Source of the DNA: Anaerofustis sp.
Lineage (GTDB): Bacteria; Bacillota; Clostridia; Eubacteriales; Anaerofustaceae
Reading direction: 5' to 3'
Assembly: GCF_019420015.1 (NCBI RefSeq)
Contig: NZ_JAHZIA010000001.1
Span: forward strand, 57,640 to 91,085
Length of the DNA stretch: 33,446 nt
Shown: positions 16,321 to 24,174 of the stretch, in pieces
How positions within the stretch are numbered: the stretch's first letter is position 1
Layout of the letters: each line of letters starts with the position of its first letter
Notes under the pieces: generated by a model
Seen by the model: only the letters and a program-made list of their open reading frames with translations
Told to the model about the DNA's origin: nothing
The model's database searches: none
Program-made: the position numbers and the translations under genes

Positions 16321-16349
16321 ATTATATATCTTTTCGTAAATAATTTCAA
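16321..16349 (-). promoter_or_regulatory. Near-consensus sigma-A promoter of the glycerol-3-phosphate operon
   Basis: TTGAAA (16349-16344), exactly 17 bases, then TATAAT (16326-16321) on the minus strand. The predicted start near 16313 gives a leader of about 115 bases before glpA. Confidence 0.8.
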
Positions 16350-16402
16350 TAGTTTTATGTTACTTATGTAAAGTTTTTTATTAATATGAAAAAATGTTAC
16401 AC

Positions 16403-16428
16403 AAAAAGCAGCGAGATATCGCTGCTTT
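16403..16428 (-). terminator. Intrinsic terminator after aroQ
   Basis: A perfect 10-bp stem AAAGCAGCGA/TCGCTGCTTT with a 4-base loop and TTTTTGTG after it on the minus strand. It lies 10 bases past the aroQ stop. Confidence 0.88.
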
Positions 16429-16437
16429 CATAATACA

Positions 16438-16860
16438 CTATAAAGATTCCAAGGCCATTAAATATCCATCTAATCCCTGACCTATTATTCTCTTATAAGC
16501 AACCAAAGAAACATACGAAAGCTTTCTAAACTCTTCTCTTTCACTTATATCACTTATATGGACTTCTATTATACGTCCTTTAAACATCTTAAGCGCATCC
16601 AATATTCCGATTGAAGTATGTGTGTACGCGGCAGGATTAATTATGATATCATCAAACTCATCAAGGGAATTTTGTATTTTTGTTATTATGCTGCCTTCAC
16701 TGTTTGATTGATACATCTCAACCAAATAACCAAGTTCTTTAGCTTTCTTATTAATAATTTCACATAAGTAGTTGTAATCTTCTTTCCCGTATAAATCTTT
16801 TTCCCTTCTTCCCAGCATATTTATATTAGGACCGTTTATTACCAAAACTTTCTTATCCAT
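16438..16860 (-). CDS. aroQ: Type II 3-dehydroquinate dehydratase
   Basis: Converts 3-dehydroquinate to 3-dehydroshikimate, step three of the shikimate pathway. Family motifs are clear: INGPNINMLGRREKDLYG at the N-terminus with the catalytic Tyr (Y24) in the flexible loop, then the NPAAYTHTSIGILDAL segment, and EVHISDISEREEFRKLS with the catalytic His. GQGLDGY lies at the C-terminus. Length (140 aa) is normal for the dodecameric type II enzyme. It starts 2 bases after the SPFH gene, so it appears to be the last gene of the nfeD-SPFH operon rather than part of the aro operon at the right of the window. Confidence 0.97.
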   Translation of the reverse strand: MDKKVLVINGPNINMLGRREKDLYGKEDYNYLCEIINKKAKELGYLVEMYQSNSEGSIITKIQNSLDEFDDIIINPAAYTHTSIGILDALKMFKGRIIEVHISDISEREEFRKLSYVSLVAYKRIIGQGLDGYLMALESL

Positions 16861-16862
16861 GA

Positions 16863-17795
16863 TTACTTATTAACCTTTTCGTTTTTACTTAAAGTTTCAA
16901 TATTATCATCATCAATTGTTTCTTTTAAAGAAGTTAACAATCCTGCCATATTTTGAATTTCCGAAGGTATGATAATCTTCGTAGATTTTCCTTTGGAAAC
17001 TTCAGAGAATGTTTCAAGGGATTTTAATGCAAGGTATTCATGAGAAGCTTTTGCCTCATTTATCATTCTTATACCTTCTGCATTAGCTTCCTGCATTTTT
17101 ATAATAGCTTCGGCATCCCCTTCTGCTTTTTTTATTTTGCTTTGCTTTTCGGCTTCAGCTCTTAATATTGCAGCTTCTTTTTCACCTTCGGCTATCAAAA
17201 TCGCACTTTTCTTTTCCCCTTCTGCTCTTAAGATACTTTCTCTTCTTTCCCTTTCTGCTTTCATTTGCTTTTCCATAGCATCTTGAATTTCTCTAGGAGG
17301 AAGAATATTCTTAAGTTCCACTCTGTTAACTTTAATACCCCAAGGATCCGTTGCTTCATCCAATATAACTCTGAGTTTTGAATTAACGACATCTCTGCTT
17401 GTTAATGTCTCATCCAATTCCATTTCACCTATAATATTTCTGAGAGTAGTCGCCGTCAAAACTTCAATTGCCTGAATCGGTCTTTCTACACCATACGTAT
17501 ATAGTTTAGGATCTGTTATCTGGAAGTAAACGACAGTATCTATTTGCATTGTTACATTATCTTTTGTTATAACAGGTTGTGGCGGAAAATCTATCACCTG
17601 TTCCTTTAAAGATATCTTCTTCGCAACAACCTCAATAAATGGAACCTTTAAATGAAGCCCCGTTTCCCATGTGGTTTTATATGACCCCAATCTTTCAACC
17701 ACATAAGCGTATGATTGCGCAACAATCTTTATATTTGTAACCAAAACAATCAAAATTAAAATAATCAGTAATATAAAAAGTACTATACCAAACAT
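16863..17795 (-). CDS. SPFH/stomatin-like membrane protein, QmcA type
   Basis: SPFH proteins form large cage-like membrane rings tied to membrane microdomains and protease control. A single N-terminal span covers about residues 3-22 (GIVLFILLIILILIVLVTN). The band-7 domain follows with YVVERLGSYKTTWETGLH, and VITKDNVTMQIDTVVYFQI and LRNIIGEMELDETLTSRD. After residue about 170 a long charged helix holds repeated A-E-G-E-K/A-E-A-E-K units, typical of the coiled-coil part. Length (310 aa) fits QmcA/YbbK. Its partner NfeD is encoded 2 bases upstream, the standard pairing, and aroQ follows 2 bases later. Confidence 0.94.
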   Translation of the reverse strand: MFGIVLFILLIILILIVLVTNIKIVAQSYAYVVERLGSYKTTWETGLHLKVPFIEVVAKKISLKEQVIDFPPQPVITKDNVTMQIDTVVYFQITDPKLYTYGVERPIQAIEVLTATTLRNIIGEMELDETLTSRDVVNSKLRVILDEATDPWGIKVNRVELKNILPPREIQDAMEKQMKAERERRESILRAEGEKKSAILIAEGEKEAAILRAEAEKQSKIKKAEGDAEAIIKMQEANAEGIRMINEAKASHEYLALKSLETFSEVSKGKSTKIIIPSEIQNMAGLLTSLKETIDDDNIETLSKNEKVNK

Positions 17796-17797
17796 TT

Positions 17798-18256
17798 TTA
17801 ACCCTCCTTATCATTTTCTTTTTGTACAATTAAATGTACCCCTTCAATTTTTTTGATTTTTACTTCTTCATTTTCTTCTATTATTTCATCGGTAAAAGAA
17901 TTTGCAGACCAAACCTGACCTTTTACCTTTACCTGACCAATACCCAACTTGTTGTCTATTTTTGAAATAACGACAGCACTTGTACCTATTAAGCTATCTG
18001 CGTTTAAAGGTACAATATCCCTTTTTATATACTTATGATATATAGGACAAGTAATACAAAGGAAAACTACCGAAGTAACAAAAAATACAACTATTTGAAA
18101 TATAATTCCAAAATCCATAAAGCTCAATATCAATGATATAAGAGCCCCTCCGGCAAACCAAATAGAAACCAGCTGCGTAGTCATGAGTTCCACAACCACA
18201 AAAGCTACCAGAAGTATTAACCAAATCAATATCATATTCTCATTTGTAATATTCAT
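17798..18256 (-). CDS. NfeD-like membrane protein, short form
   Basis: NfeD proteins accompany SPFH proteins. The short form has membrane spans and a C-terminal OB-fold domain that faces the cytoplasm. Here three hydrophobic segments lie at about residues 9-28, 32-46 and 50-70 (ILIWLILLVAFVVVELM near the start). A small beta-rich domain follows, with LIGTSAVVISKID, GQVKVKGQVWSANS and EEVKIKKIEGVHLIV, which is the OB-fold signature. Length (152 aa) matches the NfeD1b class that lacks the serine protease domain. AAAGGAG precedes the ATG. It is the first gene of the nfeD-SPFH-aroQ operon. Confidence 0.93.
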   Translation of the reverse strand: MNITNENMILIWLILLVAFVVVELMTTQLVSIWFAGGALISLILSFMDFGIIFQIVVFFVTSVVFLCITCPIYHKYIKRDIVPLNADSLIGTSAVVISKIDNKLGIGQVKVKGQVWSANSFTDEIIEENEEVKIKKIEGVHLIVQKENDKEG

Positions 18257-18277
18257 TTTCCCTCTCTCCTTTTAAGT

Positions 18278-18286
18278 ATTATATCA
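18278..18286 (-). promoter_or_regulatory. Extended -10 promoter for nfeD-SPFH-aroQ
   Basis: TGATATAAT on the minus strand (TGn plus a perfect TATAAT). It lies 22 bases before the nfeD ATG, which predicts a leader of about 15 bases. The -35 is poor, which extended -10 promoters tolerate. Confidence 0.6.
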
Positions 18287-18356
18287 TATTACAAAATAAT
18301 TAAATCACTTCTAATAAAAAATTAATAATTTATCGTCTATTGTATTTTAACCTTTA

Positions 18357-18401
18357 AATAAAAAAATACACCGCTTTACAAAACTGCCAAACGATGTATT
18401 T
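18357..18401 (-). terminator. Intrinsic terminator after the hexuloisomerase-like gene
   Basis: On the minus strand AAATACATCG pairs with CGGTGTATTT (10 bp, one G-U) around an 18-base loop, followed by a T-run. It begins 10 bases past the stop codon. Confidence 0.7.
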
Positions 18402-18410
18402 ATTAAAATT

Positions 18411-18956
18411 CTACTCTAAATTTGCATGATTTTTATACATTTCCGCGCCATCAGTATCTATGTCTTCCATTAAATCCAATATTACAGAATCACAAACCAG
18501 CAATAAACCTTGTTCAAACAACGTTCCCATAGGTTGTATTGATTTACCGCTGTCTGATTTATCTTTTGCCTGAGTTTCTATTTTTACAACACAATCTGCC
18601 ACTTCCGCAATGCCTTCTTTGTCATTAGATGAAATAAGTGCGATTTTTGCACCCATTTCTTTTGCTTTTTTTGCCATTGCAACAAGTCCTGAAGTTTTAC
18701 CAGAACCGGAACCCAAAACCAAAACATCTCCTTCTAAAATAGCAGGGGTTGTCGTTTCACCTACAACATAAGTCTTATACCCCATATGCATAAGTCTCAT
18801 AGCGAAACCTCTCATCATAAAACCGCTTCTTCCCATTCCTGCAGTAAAAATTCTGTTTGAACTTTCAATGATTTTTTTGAATGCTTCAATTTGAGCATCA
18901 TCAACCTTTTCCATTAATTCTACTAATTCATTAGCTACTTCTTTTCTCTTATTCAT
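18411..18956 (-). CDS. hxlB: SIS-domain protein, 6-phospho-3-hexuloisomerase-like
   Basis: HxlB interconverts D-arabino-hex-3-ulose-6-phosphate and fructose-6-phosphate in the ribulose monophosphate route. The SIS sugar-phosphate fold is shown by RIFTAGMGRSGFMMRGFAM with the following LMHMGYKTYVVGETTTP, then the SGSGKTSG loop and ALISSNDKEGIAEVAD. The C-terminal PMGTLFEQ motif with its conserved Glu marks the PHI subfamily rather than KpsF/GutQ or GmhA. Length (181 aa) is also right. Its first 8 bases overlap the end of the DUF89 gene. No hexulose-phosphate synthase (hxlA) is visible, so the true substrate may be another ketose or hexulose phosphate. Confidence 0.85.
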   Translation of the reverse strand: MNKRKEVANELVELMEKVDDAQIEAFKKIIESSNRIFTAGMGRSGFMMRGFAMRLMHMGYKTYVVGETTTPAILEGDVLVLGSGSGKTSGLVAMAKKAKEMGAKIALISSNDKEGIAEVADCVVKIETQAKDKSDSGKSIQPMGTLFEQGLLLVCDSVILDLMEDIDTDGAEMYKNHANLE

Positions 18957-19857
18957 CTCTTCCTAGTACCTCCCAAGTTTCTTTCATTCTAGCTTTTACA
19001 TTTGAATATTTATCACTTATAAACATTTCCTGCATCATTTGTGCATCCAGTGCATCACAATAAAATTTGCATTTACAAAGGAAAAAATAGTAAACATTAT
19101 ACTTACTTCCTGACATAACTTCAAAGTTAGCCATTCCTTTTGAAATAATAATGTCTGCATTGTCAAGTACTTCAATACATTCCTTTGAACATTTCGGTAA
19201 ATATGTACCTACGATATCATTACCGTTAGGAACAATATCCGCATAATCCGCCATTCCCGCCTCATATGCTTCTTTTGGTGTCGCATCACTGGAAATAGGA
19301 TAAGATGCCGGAACAACCGTAATATGTTTTTCAGGATATACTTCCTTTAATTTTTTACATAACAAAGCATCTAAAACAACTTCTCCGACATTATCAAGAA
19401 GTATTACTATCTCTTTTGAGTCTTCAAGTTCAGAAATAAACTTAGCATAAAGCTCTTCATCAAACTTAAAATCTTTTACGTTATTAATAATTTCTTTTAA
19501 TTCATCAAATGTTAAATTGGGCATTGTTGAGAAATCAATGACATTACCCGCAATAGCAAATTTAATCGCGTCATTTATTACATCATCACTCTCATCAAGC
19601 ATACTTTCAATATCATCTTTCATATCCAAAATACATTTTTGGAACTTTTCTCTTGCTTCTTGATGTATATTGTCAGTTTTTAAATATCTTCTGGTAATTC
19701 TCTCCCAGGCAGACTCCATTTCCTGATAAGGAGCTTCTCTTACAGCATCAGAAACTTCTTTTAAATATTGTTCTCTTTTTTCTTCCGGTATAAACTTTTC
19801 TGCGATTTTTGTATACCTTTTTCTGTTACATTCAAGACATGCCTCGCAATTAGCCAT
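18949..19857 (-). CDS. DUF89 family metal-dependent phosphatase
   Basis: DUF89/ARMT1 proteins are metal-dependent phosphatases, several of which act in metabolite damage control on stray sugar phosphates. Seen here are an N-terminal cysteine cluster (CEACLECNRKR, residues 4-14), AIKFAIAGNVIDF around residue 140, the metal-binding LLDNVGEVVLD, and IISKGMANFEVMSG. The DN..E and KGMxNFE motifs are the family's active-site signatures, and the Cys-rich start fits the short prokaryotic subfamily. Length (302 aa) is normal. GGAGGGG precedes the ATG. It overlaps the hexuloisomerase-like gene by 8 bases, so the phosphatase may act on a related phosphosugar; that is inference. Confidence 0.87.
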   Translation of the reverse strand: MANCEACLECNRKRYTKIAEKFIPEEKREQYLKEVSDAVREAPYQEMESAWERITRRYLKTDNIHQEAREKFQKCILDMKDDIESMLDESDDVINDAIKFAIAGNVIDFSTMPNLTFDELKEIINNVKDFKFDEELYAKFISELEDSKEIVILLDNVGEVVLDALLCKKLKEVYPEKHITVVPASYPISSDATPKEAYEAGMADYADIVPNGNDIVGTYLPKCSKECIEVLDNADIIISKGMANFEVMSGSKYNVYYFFLCKCKFYCDALDAQMMQEMFISDKYSNVKARMKETWEVLGRDE

Positions 19858-19926
19858 AACCCCTCCATAAACTTAACTTTTTATTTTATTTTACTACAAA
19901 AACAAATAAAATCATAGTAAAAACTT

Positions 19927-19963
19927 TAAAAGCCGATATGATTATTATCAATTTCGGCTTTTA
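19927..19963. terminator. Terminator after the acidic membrane protein gene
   Basis: A 10-bp stem TAAAAGCCGA/TCGGCTTTTA with a 17-base loop, 27 bases past the stop at 19991. T-rich sequence follows on both strands, so it may work both ways. Confidence 0.7.
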
Positions 19964-19990
19964 TTTTTAATTTATAATATATCAATATTA

Positions 19991-21760
19991 CTATTCGTCA
20001 AAGAACTCCAGAGCTTCGGCGTACTCATCATATTCTTTTTCACCATGCTCTTCATTTTCTTTAACTACACTTTCATTTGAATCAATATCCAGGCTTTCTT
20101 TTGTTTCATCTTCTGAAGATATATCTTCTTTACTTTTTAGATCTTCTTCATCGCCTGCAAACCCTTCACTTGTCTCATCCATTTTAGCTACTTCACTTAT
20201 TATATCTTCAATATCTTCTTGGGATATTTCCTCTTTTTCGCTTAAAGGTTCTAAATCGGATTCCTCCTTAAAATTATCTTCTCTATGCTCAAGGATATTT
20301 TCAAACAATTCTTCTTCATCGATAACCACTTCATCATTTTCAACTTTTTCGATATCATTAACCTTAAAGTCATATCCAAAATCATCAGAAGTTTCTTCAT
20401 CAATATCGTTACCGAATTCATTAACATCAACACCCGTATCGTTTCCGCTTCCTTCTTGCTTAAATGTTAGATTTATATTATTGTCTTTTTTATCTTCGAA
20501 TAATGTTTCATCAACATCTTCAAAAACAAAACTATCCTCATCATCATTGTATTCATCATTAACAACTTTATAAAGACTGCGTTCCGGTTCATCATCATTT
20601 TTTACAAGTTCAAAACCAGCTTCGCTTTCTATATCTTTACTATCGGAAATCTCAAAGAAATCAGGTTCATTACCGCTAACGGCAGACATTGCGGCAACTC
20701 CGCTTCCAAGTTCTATACTTTCTTCGTTTTTATTATTTATTTTATTTTCAATATCTTTTTCTATGTCTTTATACTCAGATAAATTATTATTTTCAAAAGA
20801 AAGATCTTCTTCTTTGCTATCTTCACCCCTAGGTCTTATTTTTATATCTTTTAAACTAGGGTATAACTTCATTATTTGTTCAACGGTAAACACTGTTTCT
20901 CCGTCAACCTCTTCGTTCTCGTCGGCTTCTTCCAAAACTATTTCGTCATAATATTCATATTCATCATCCCTGCTTACAGGTTCAATCCCAAGAGCCCTTT
21001 TCTTCTTAAGCTCTTTTTCTCTTAATCGTCTTTCTTTGCGCTCCATTGCACGTTTTTCTGCCTTCAAATAAAGGCTCATCAATAAAATATATAAAATAAC
21101 ACAAAGTATACCTATTAAAATAAACGGAGTATAATCAAAATCCTCCAAATTAATACTGGATATCGCCTTATTTATAAAATCATAATCTGTAATATTGCTT
21201 TTTTCAAGAGAGTTATCAGTAAATATAAAGTAATATACATTTCCCTGATCTATTGTAAATAAAACAAGACCATGACCTGTCATTTTTTTATTGTCTGCAC
21301 TGGTTATTTTCGTATTATAAAAAATTTTAAATGCATTTCGCCTGTCCATTTTAAAACTTTCAACAGACGTAACACTTGGAGATGGAGCAAATTGTTTTAC
21401 TATTTTATCTCCGTTTTCTTTTAAATAGCTTTCGGAAGCATAAGTATTTTCAAATACATCACTTTTTAAATCAAGTTTATCGGTATCCCTTATATCATAT
21501 TTATCAATATCATCATCTGTTATCAAATCATCTACATCTTCAACTTTTATCTCAAGTCTTATTTGATCTTCATAAGGGATTATAACCGAAGACTGATTAT
21601 TTTCCATCAAAACATTTTTGATATCTTTTGGAACTTTAATACTGTATAAATATTTGGTATTATAATATTCATCATAAGAAGTAAACCCTAAAACGAAACC
21701 GTTAAGAGTTGTAAATGCTATTAAAAATATTGTACAAAAAGTTAATATCTTCTTTTTCAT
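19991..21760 (-). CDS. Large membrane-anchored protein with acidic disordered tail, unknown
   Basis: A 589-residue protein I do not recognise. From the chosen ATG it has a signal-type start (MKKKILTFCTIFLIAFTTLNGFVLG in position and hydrophobicity). An extracytoplasmic domain of about 190 residues follows, including KYLYSIKVPKDIKNVL and HGLVLFTIDQGNVYYFIFTD. Then comes one membrane span near residues 212-233 (FILIGILCVILYILLMSLYL). Directly after it lies a strongly basic stretch (KRAMERKERRLREKELKKKR), then about 330 residues extremely rich in Asp and Glu with little predicted fold. AAGGA lies 10 bases before the ATG at 21760, and an extended -10 lies further upstream. An upstream ATG at 21847 would precede that promoter. 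The gene stands alone before a terminator. Confidence 0.8.
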   Translation of the reverse strand: MKKKILTFCTIFLIAFTTLNGFVLGFTSYDEYYNTKYLYSIKVPKDIKNVLMENNQSSVIIPYEDQIRLEIKVEDVDDLITDDDIDKYDIRDTDKLDLKSDVFENTYASESYLKENGDKIVKQFAPSPSVTSVESFKMDRRNAFKIFYNTKITSADNKKMTGHGLVLFTIDQGNVYYFIFTDNSLEKSNITDYDFINKAISSINLEDFDYTPFILIGILCVILYILLMSLYLKAEKRAMERKERRLREKELKKKRALGIEPVSRDDEYEYYDEIVLEEADENEEVDGETVFTVEQIMKLYPSLKDIKIRPRGEDSKEEDLSFENNNLSEYKDIEKDIENKINNKNEESIELGSGVAAMSAVSGNEPDFFEISDSKDIESEAGFELVKNDDEPERSLYKVVNDEYNDDEDSFVFEDVDETLFEDKKDNNINLTFKQEGSGNDTGVDVNEFGNDIDEETSDDFGYDFKVNDIEKVENDEVVIDEEELFENILEHREDNFKEESDLEPLSEKEEISQEDIEDIISEVAKMDETSEGFAGDEEDLKSKEDISSEDETKESLDIDSNESVVKENEEHGEKEYDEYAEALEFFDE

Positions 21761-21792
21761 AATAGTCTTATCCTTACTTCTAATTACCAATA

Positions 21793-21801
21793 ATAATACC
21801 A
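21793..21801 (-). promoter_or_regulatory. Possible extended -10 promoter of the acidic membrane protein gene
   Basis: TGGTATTAT on the minus strand, 33 bases before the ATG at 21760. There is no convincing -35. It supports the shorter start. Confidence 0.35.
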
Positions 21802-21904
21802 TAAAAAATATTAAATTAAGAGATATATTGTATTTTAATACAAACATACATACTTTATTATGTATACTTAATTTTAATTGGCGTTTCTTGCTTTAAGGAA
21901 AAAT

Positions 21905-22558
21905 TTATGCTTTAACTATAGGATGTCGGATTACCGTCTTCAAATTATTTATATTTTTTACTTTTCTCGGATCAGACAGATATATTTCATGATGAAGCCT
22001 ATCCTTTGAAATATCGGTTTTATAACCTTCTTTTAAAATAAATTCATTCATTTTTTTTATGGAATGTATTTCATCGTCATATGAACCCATATGCATAATC
22101 TGAACACAAAGTCCTTCTTCAATACTCTTAAAACTTGTATTTGATAAATCCAAATCTGTTTTTTTATGTATCAATTTTTCTTTTGCTCTTTCAAATACTT
22201 CCGCAGTAACAAATTCCGGTTGTCTGATCATTGAATACCAAGAAAACTTATCTTTATCTTTTATATTCATCCCATCAAAATATTCATCTTCAATCCACCA
22301 CAATCCTTCCAAAGGAGGCACCACATATTCAAAATATCCTGCGATTTTATCCTTCGGATCTTTGCTCATCTTACTCATTTTTATAGTAAAAGAAAGTCCG
22401 TAAAGTATTTCCAATGCCATTTTATAATCGGAAGAAGTATTCGGATTCCCCTTTCCTTTTACAGTTATAAAATTCATTTTAGGAACATTCACTATACTAG
22501 GAGTCTTTTTAGGCATATACAAATCTTTGTATTCTTTTTTATAATCTAATTTATTCAT
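21905..22558 (-). CDS. GyrI-like small-molecule-binding domain protein
   Basis: A 217-residue soluble protein of the GyrI-like / effector-binding superfamily, in the stand-alone form. Features are MNFITVKGKGNPN near residue 30, YGLSFTIKM, PPLEGLWWIED in the middle, FSWYSMIRQPEFV, and the second repeat with LCVQIMHMGSYDDE and ISKDRLHHEIYLSDPRKV. This pattern matches proteins annotated as GyrI-like hypothetical proteins (COG4832 type), which bind small hydrophobic compounds; some relatives hydrolyse cyclopropanoid toxins. No DNA-binding domain is present. It follows the radical SAM gene in the same direction with about 80 bases between. The role is unknown. Confidence 0.8.
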   Translation of the reverse strand: MNKLDYKKEYKDLYMPKKTPSIVNVPKMNFITVKGKGNPNTSSDYKMALEILYGLSFTIKMSKMSKDPKDKIAGYFEYVVPPLEGLWWIEDEYFDGMNIKDKDKFSWYSMIRQPEFVTAEVFERAKEKLIHKKTDLDLSNTSFKSIEEGLCVQIMHMGSYDDEIHSIKKMNEFILKEGYKTDISKDRLHHEIYLSDPRKVKNINNLKTVIRHPIVKA

Positions 22559-22641
22559 ACCGCACCTCTTTTATCGTTTTATATATTTAATCAAAGTTAA
22601 ATACTTATTACTTAAATTATCAATTCCAAACAAAAAACATA

Positions 22642-23532
22642 TTATAATAACGTTAACTGTTCTCCTCGACTTTTCAAATTATATTCAATTATTCCTTTCT
22701 TATAATCTTCACTAATCCCATACTTATCTCTAATTGTTTTTATCCTTCTGTTTAACTTATACATATACTCTTTACTTACAAAAAATTTATCTTTATAAAG
22801 ATTTTTTAATCCTAAATACTCATTAGGAAAATAATCTTTTACAAAATTAAAAAATATTTTTTTAGTATCACCTTTTAAATTAAGAGGAGCTGTCAAAATA
22901 TAATCTATATTAATCTCTTTTCCCTCTTTGAATATAGCTTCAATATTTTCACTATCATCTGTAATATAAGGTATGATAGGCATCATATGAATTGCTGCAC
23001 CAGCCTTTGTTCTCTTTATTTCCTTAAGCATATTAATACGACTTAAACTGCCAGAACTTCCCGGTTCTATCTTTTTTTGAATGTCTTTATTCATAACGGT
23101 TATGGTTGAGGCAATATTCACATATGCAACAGAAGAAAGTTCATCAATCAACTCAATATCACGTAATATCAAATCTGATTTTGTGGAAATGATTATCGGT
23201 TGTTTGTATTTAATCATAAGTTTTAAAATATCAGGCATAATTTTATACTTTTTTTCTAGGGGCTGATAAGAATCTGTAACACTGCCTATATTTATTACTT
23301 CTCTTTTTCGTTTCTTTCTAAGCTCTCTTTCCAATATTTCCACTATATTTTTTTTTACAAATATGTCATCAAAAAAATTATCAGAATCCAAGTATTTATT
23401 TGAATAGACGGCATAACAATACTTACACCCATGGGAACACCCCCTATATATGTTTATATCCAAATTATAAGGAAGTCTTGATTTTGAGATTCTGTTAATC
23501 GCACTTTTACACTGAATTTCCTTTATATTCAT
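22642..23532 (-). CDS. SPL-family radical SAM protein
   Basis: A 296-residue protein with the radical SAM cluster motif C-x3-C-x2-C in INIYRGCSHGCKYCYA (about residues 28-43). That wording (RGCSHGCKYCYA) is typical of the spore photoproduct lyase-like family found beside many housekeeping genes. Further support is NIGSVTDSYQPLEKKY, where SPL-like proteins have a conserved TDxYQPxE segment, and the beta-barrel strands IIISTKSDLILRD and AAIHMMPIIPYITD. It lacks the length and C-terminal features expected of true SplB. The substrate is unknown, and true spore photoproduct repair cannot be assumed. Confidence 0.87.
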   Translation of the reverse strand: MNIKEIQCKSAINRISKSRLPYNLDINIYRGCSHGCKYCYAVYSNKYLDSDNFFDDIFVKKNIVEILERELRKKRKREVINIGSVTDSYQPLEKKYKIMPDILKLMIKYKQPIIISTKSDLILRDIELIDELSSVAYVNIASTITVMNKDIQKKIEPGSSGSLSRINMLKEIKRTKAGAAIHMMPIIPYITDDSENIEAIFKEGKEINIDYILTAPLNLKGDTKKIFFNFVKDYFPNEYLGLKNLYKDKFFVSKEYMYKLNRRIKTIRDKYGISEDYKKGIIEYNLKSRGEQLTLL

Positions 23533-23597
23533 TTTACTTTACCTATATAGAACATTTGTTTGTTTTAATTATACCAAAAATATTTTTTTAATGCAAT

Positions 23598-23629
23598 AAA
23601 AAAAGACCATAACCGTACAGTCTTTTTTT
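23598..23629. terminator. Bidirectional intrinsic terminator after the first GNAT gene
   Basis: Arms AAAAAAAGAC/GTCTTTTTTT around a 12-base loop, with T-runs on both strands. It abuts the GNAT stop codon at 23629-23631. Confidence 0.8.
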
Positions 23630-24132
23630 CATTCTATATAAGCATATAGTAAACTGTCTTTTAAAACACCGTTTTTGTATATACTTTTTTCTTTTACTCC
23701 TTCAAATTTAAATCCTGCTTTTTCCAAAACTCTCTTTGATGATACGTTATCCGAAAATATTTCGGCATTTATTCTTACAATATCAAATCTTTCAAAAGCT
23801 TCTTTAACTATAATCTTTACAGCTTCGGTTACGATACCTTTATTCCAATAATTTTCCCCCAACCAATATCCTATTTCTGCACTTTTTCTGTAAACATCAT
23901 TTAAAAGAGTTATCCCTATACTTCCTACCGCCTTGTCATCCACAACTATTGCTTTGTTTATATTATTGTTGTATTTGTTTTTTATACAATCTTCTATAAA
24001 ATAATCGGCATCTTTCATGGTATAAGGATAAGGAAAAACGTCTCTTAAATTATTAGAAATTTTTTTATTGTTTGCATTTATTGCAATACTCTCTGCGTAA
24101 TCAAAACTCCAATCTTTTAATCGAAAATCCAT
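23629..24132 (-). CDS. GNAT N-acetyltransferase, RimJ/RimL-like
   Basis: A 167-residue acetyl-CoA-dependent acyltransferase. The core pattern is visible: a starting strand FRLKDW, then AVGSIGITLLNDVYRKSAEIGYWL (strands beta-3 and beta-4), NYWNKGIVTEAVKIIVKEAF as motif A for acetyl-CoA, and RINAEIFSDNVSSKRVLEKAGFKFEG. The last motif with N-x-x-S-x-R-V-L-E-K-x-G-F is characteristic of the RimJ/RimL-type branch that acetylates ribosomal proteins or small amines. It lies alone between other small enzymes, with a terminator at its stop. The substrate cannot be assigned. Confidence 0.9.
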   Translation of the reverse strand: MDFRLKDWSFDYAESIAINANNKKISNNLRDVFPYPYTMKDADYFIEDCIKNKYNNNINKAIVVDDKAVGSIGITLLNDVYRKSAEIGYWLGENYWNKGIVTEAVKIIVKEAFERFDIVRINAEIFSDNVSSKRVLEKAGFKFEGVKEKSIYKNGVLKDSLLYAYIE

Positions 24133-24174
24133 AACACTTCACCTTTTAACACCTATAATAAACATATTTTCCCA

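Noticed and set aside
17100..17270. Repeated AEGEK/AEAEK-coding DNA as a repeat element
   Set aside because: It is the normal coiled-coil heptad region of an SPFH protein, not a mobile or tandem DNA repeat.
20000..20950. Acidic low-complexity region as a sign of frameshift or sequencing error
   Set aside because: The frame is open throughout, and the acidic residues use ordinary AT-rich codons similar to the neighbours.
22642..23532. True spore photoproduct lyase (splB)
   Set aside because: The cluster motif and SPL-like wording are present, but the protein is shorter and the RGCSHGCKYCYA form belongs to a broad family of unknown function.
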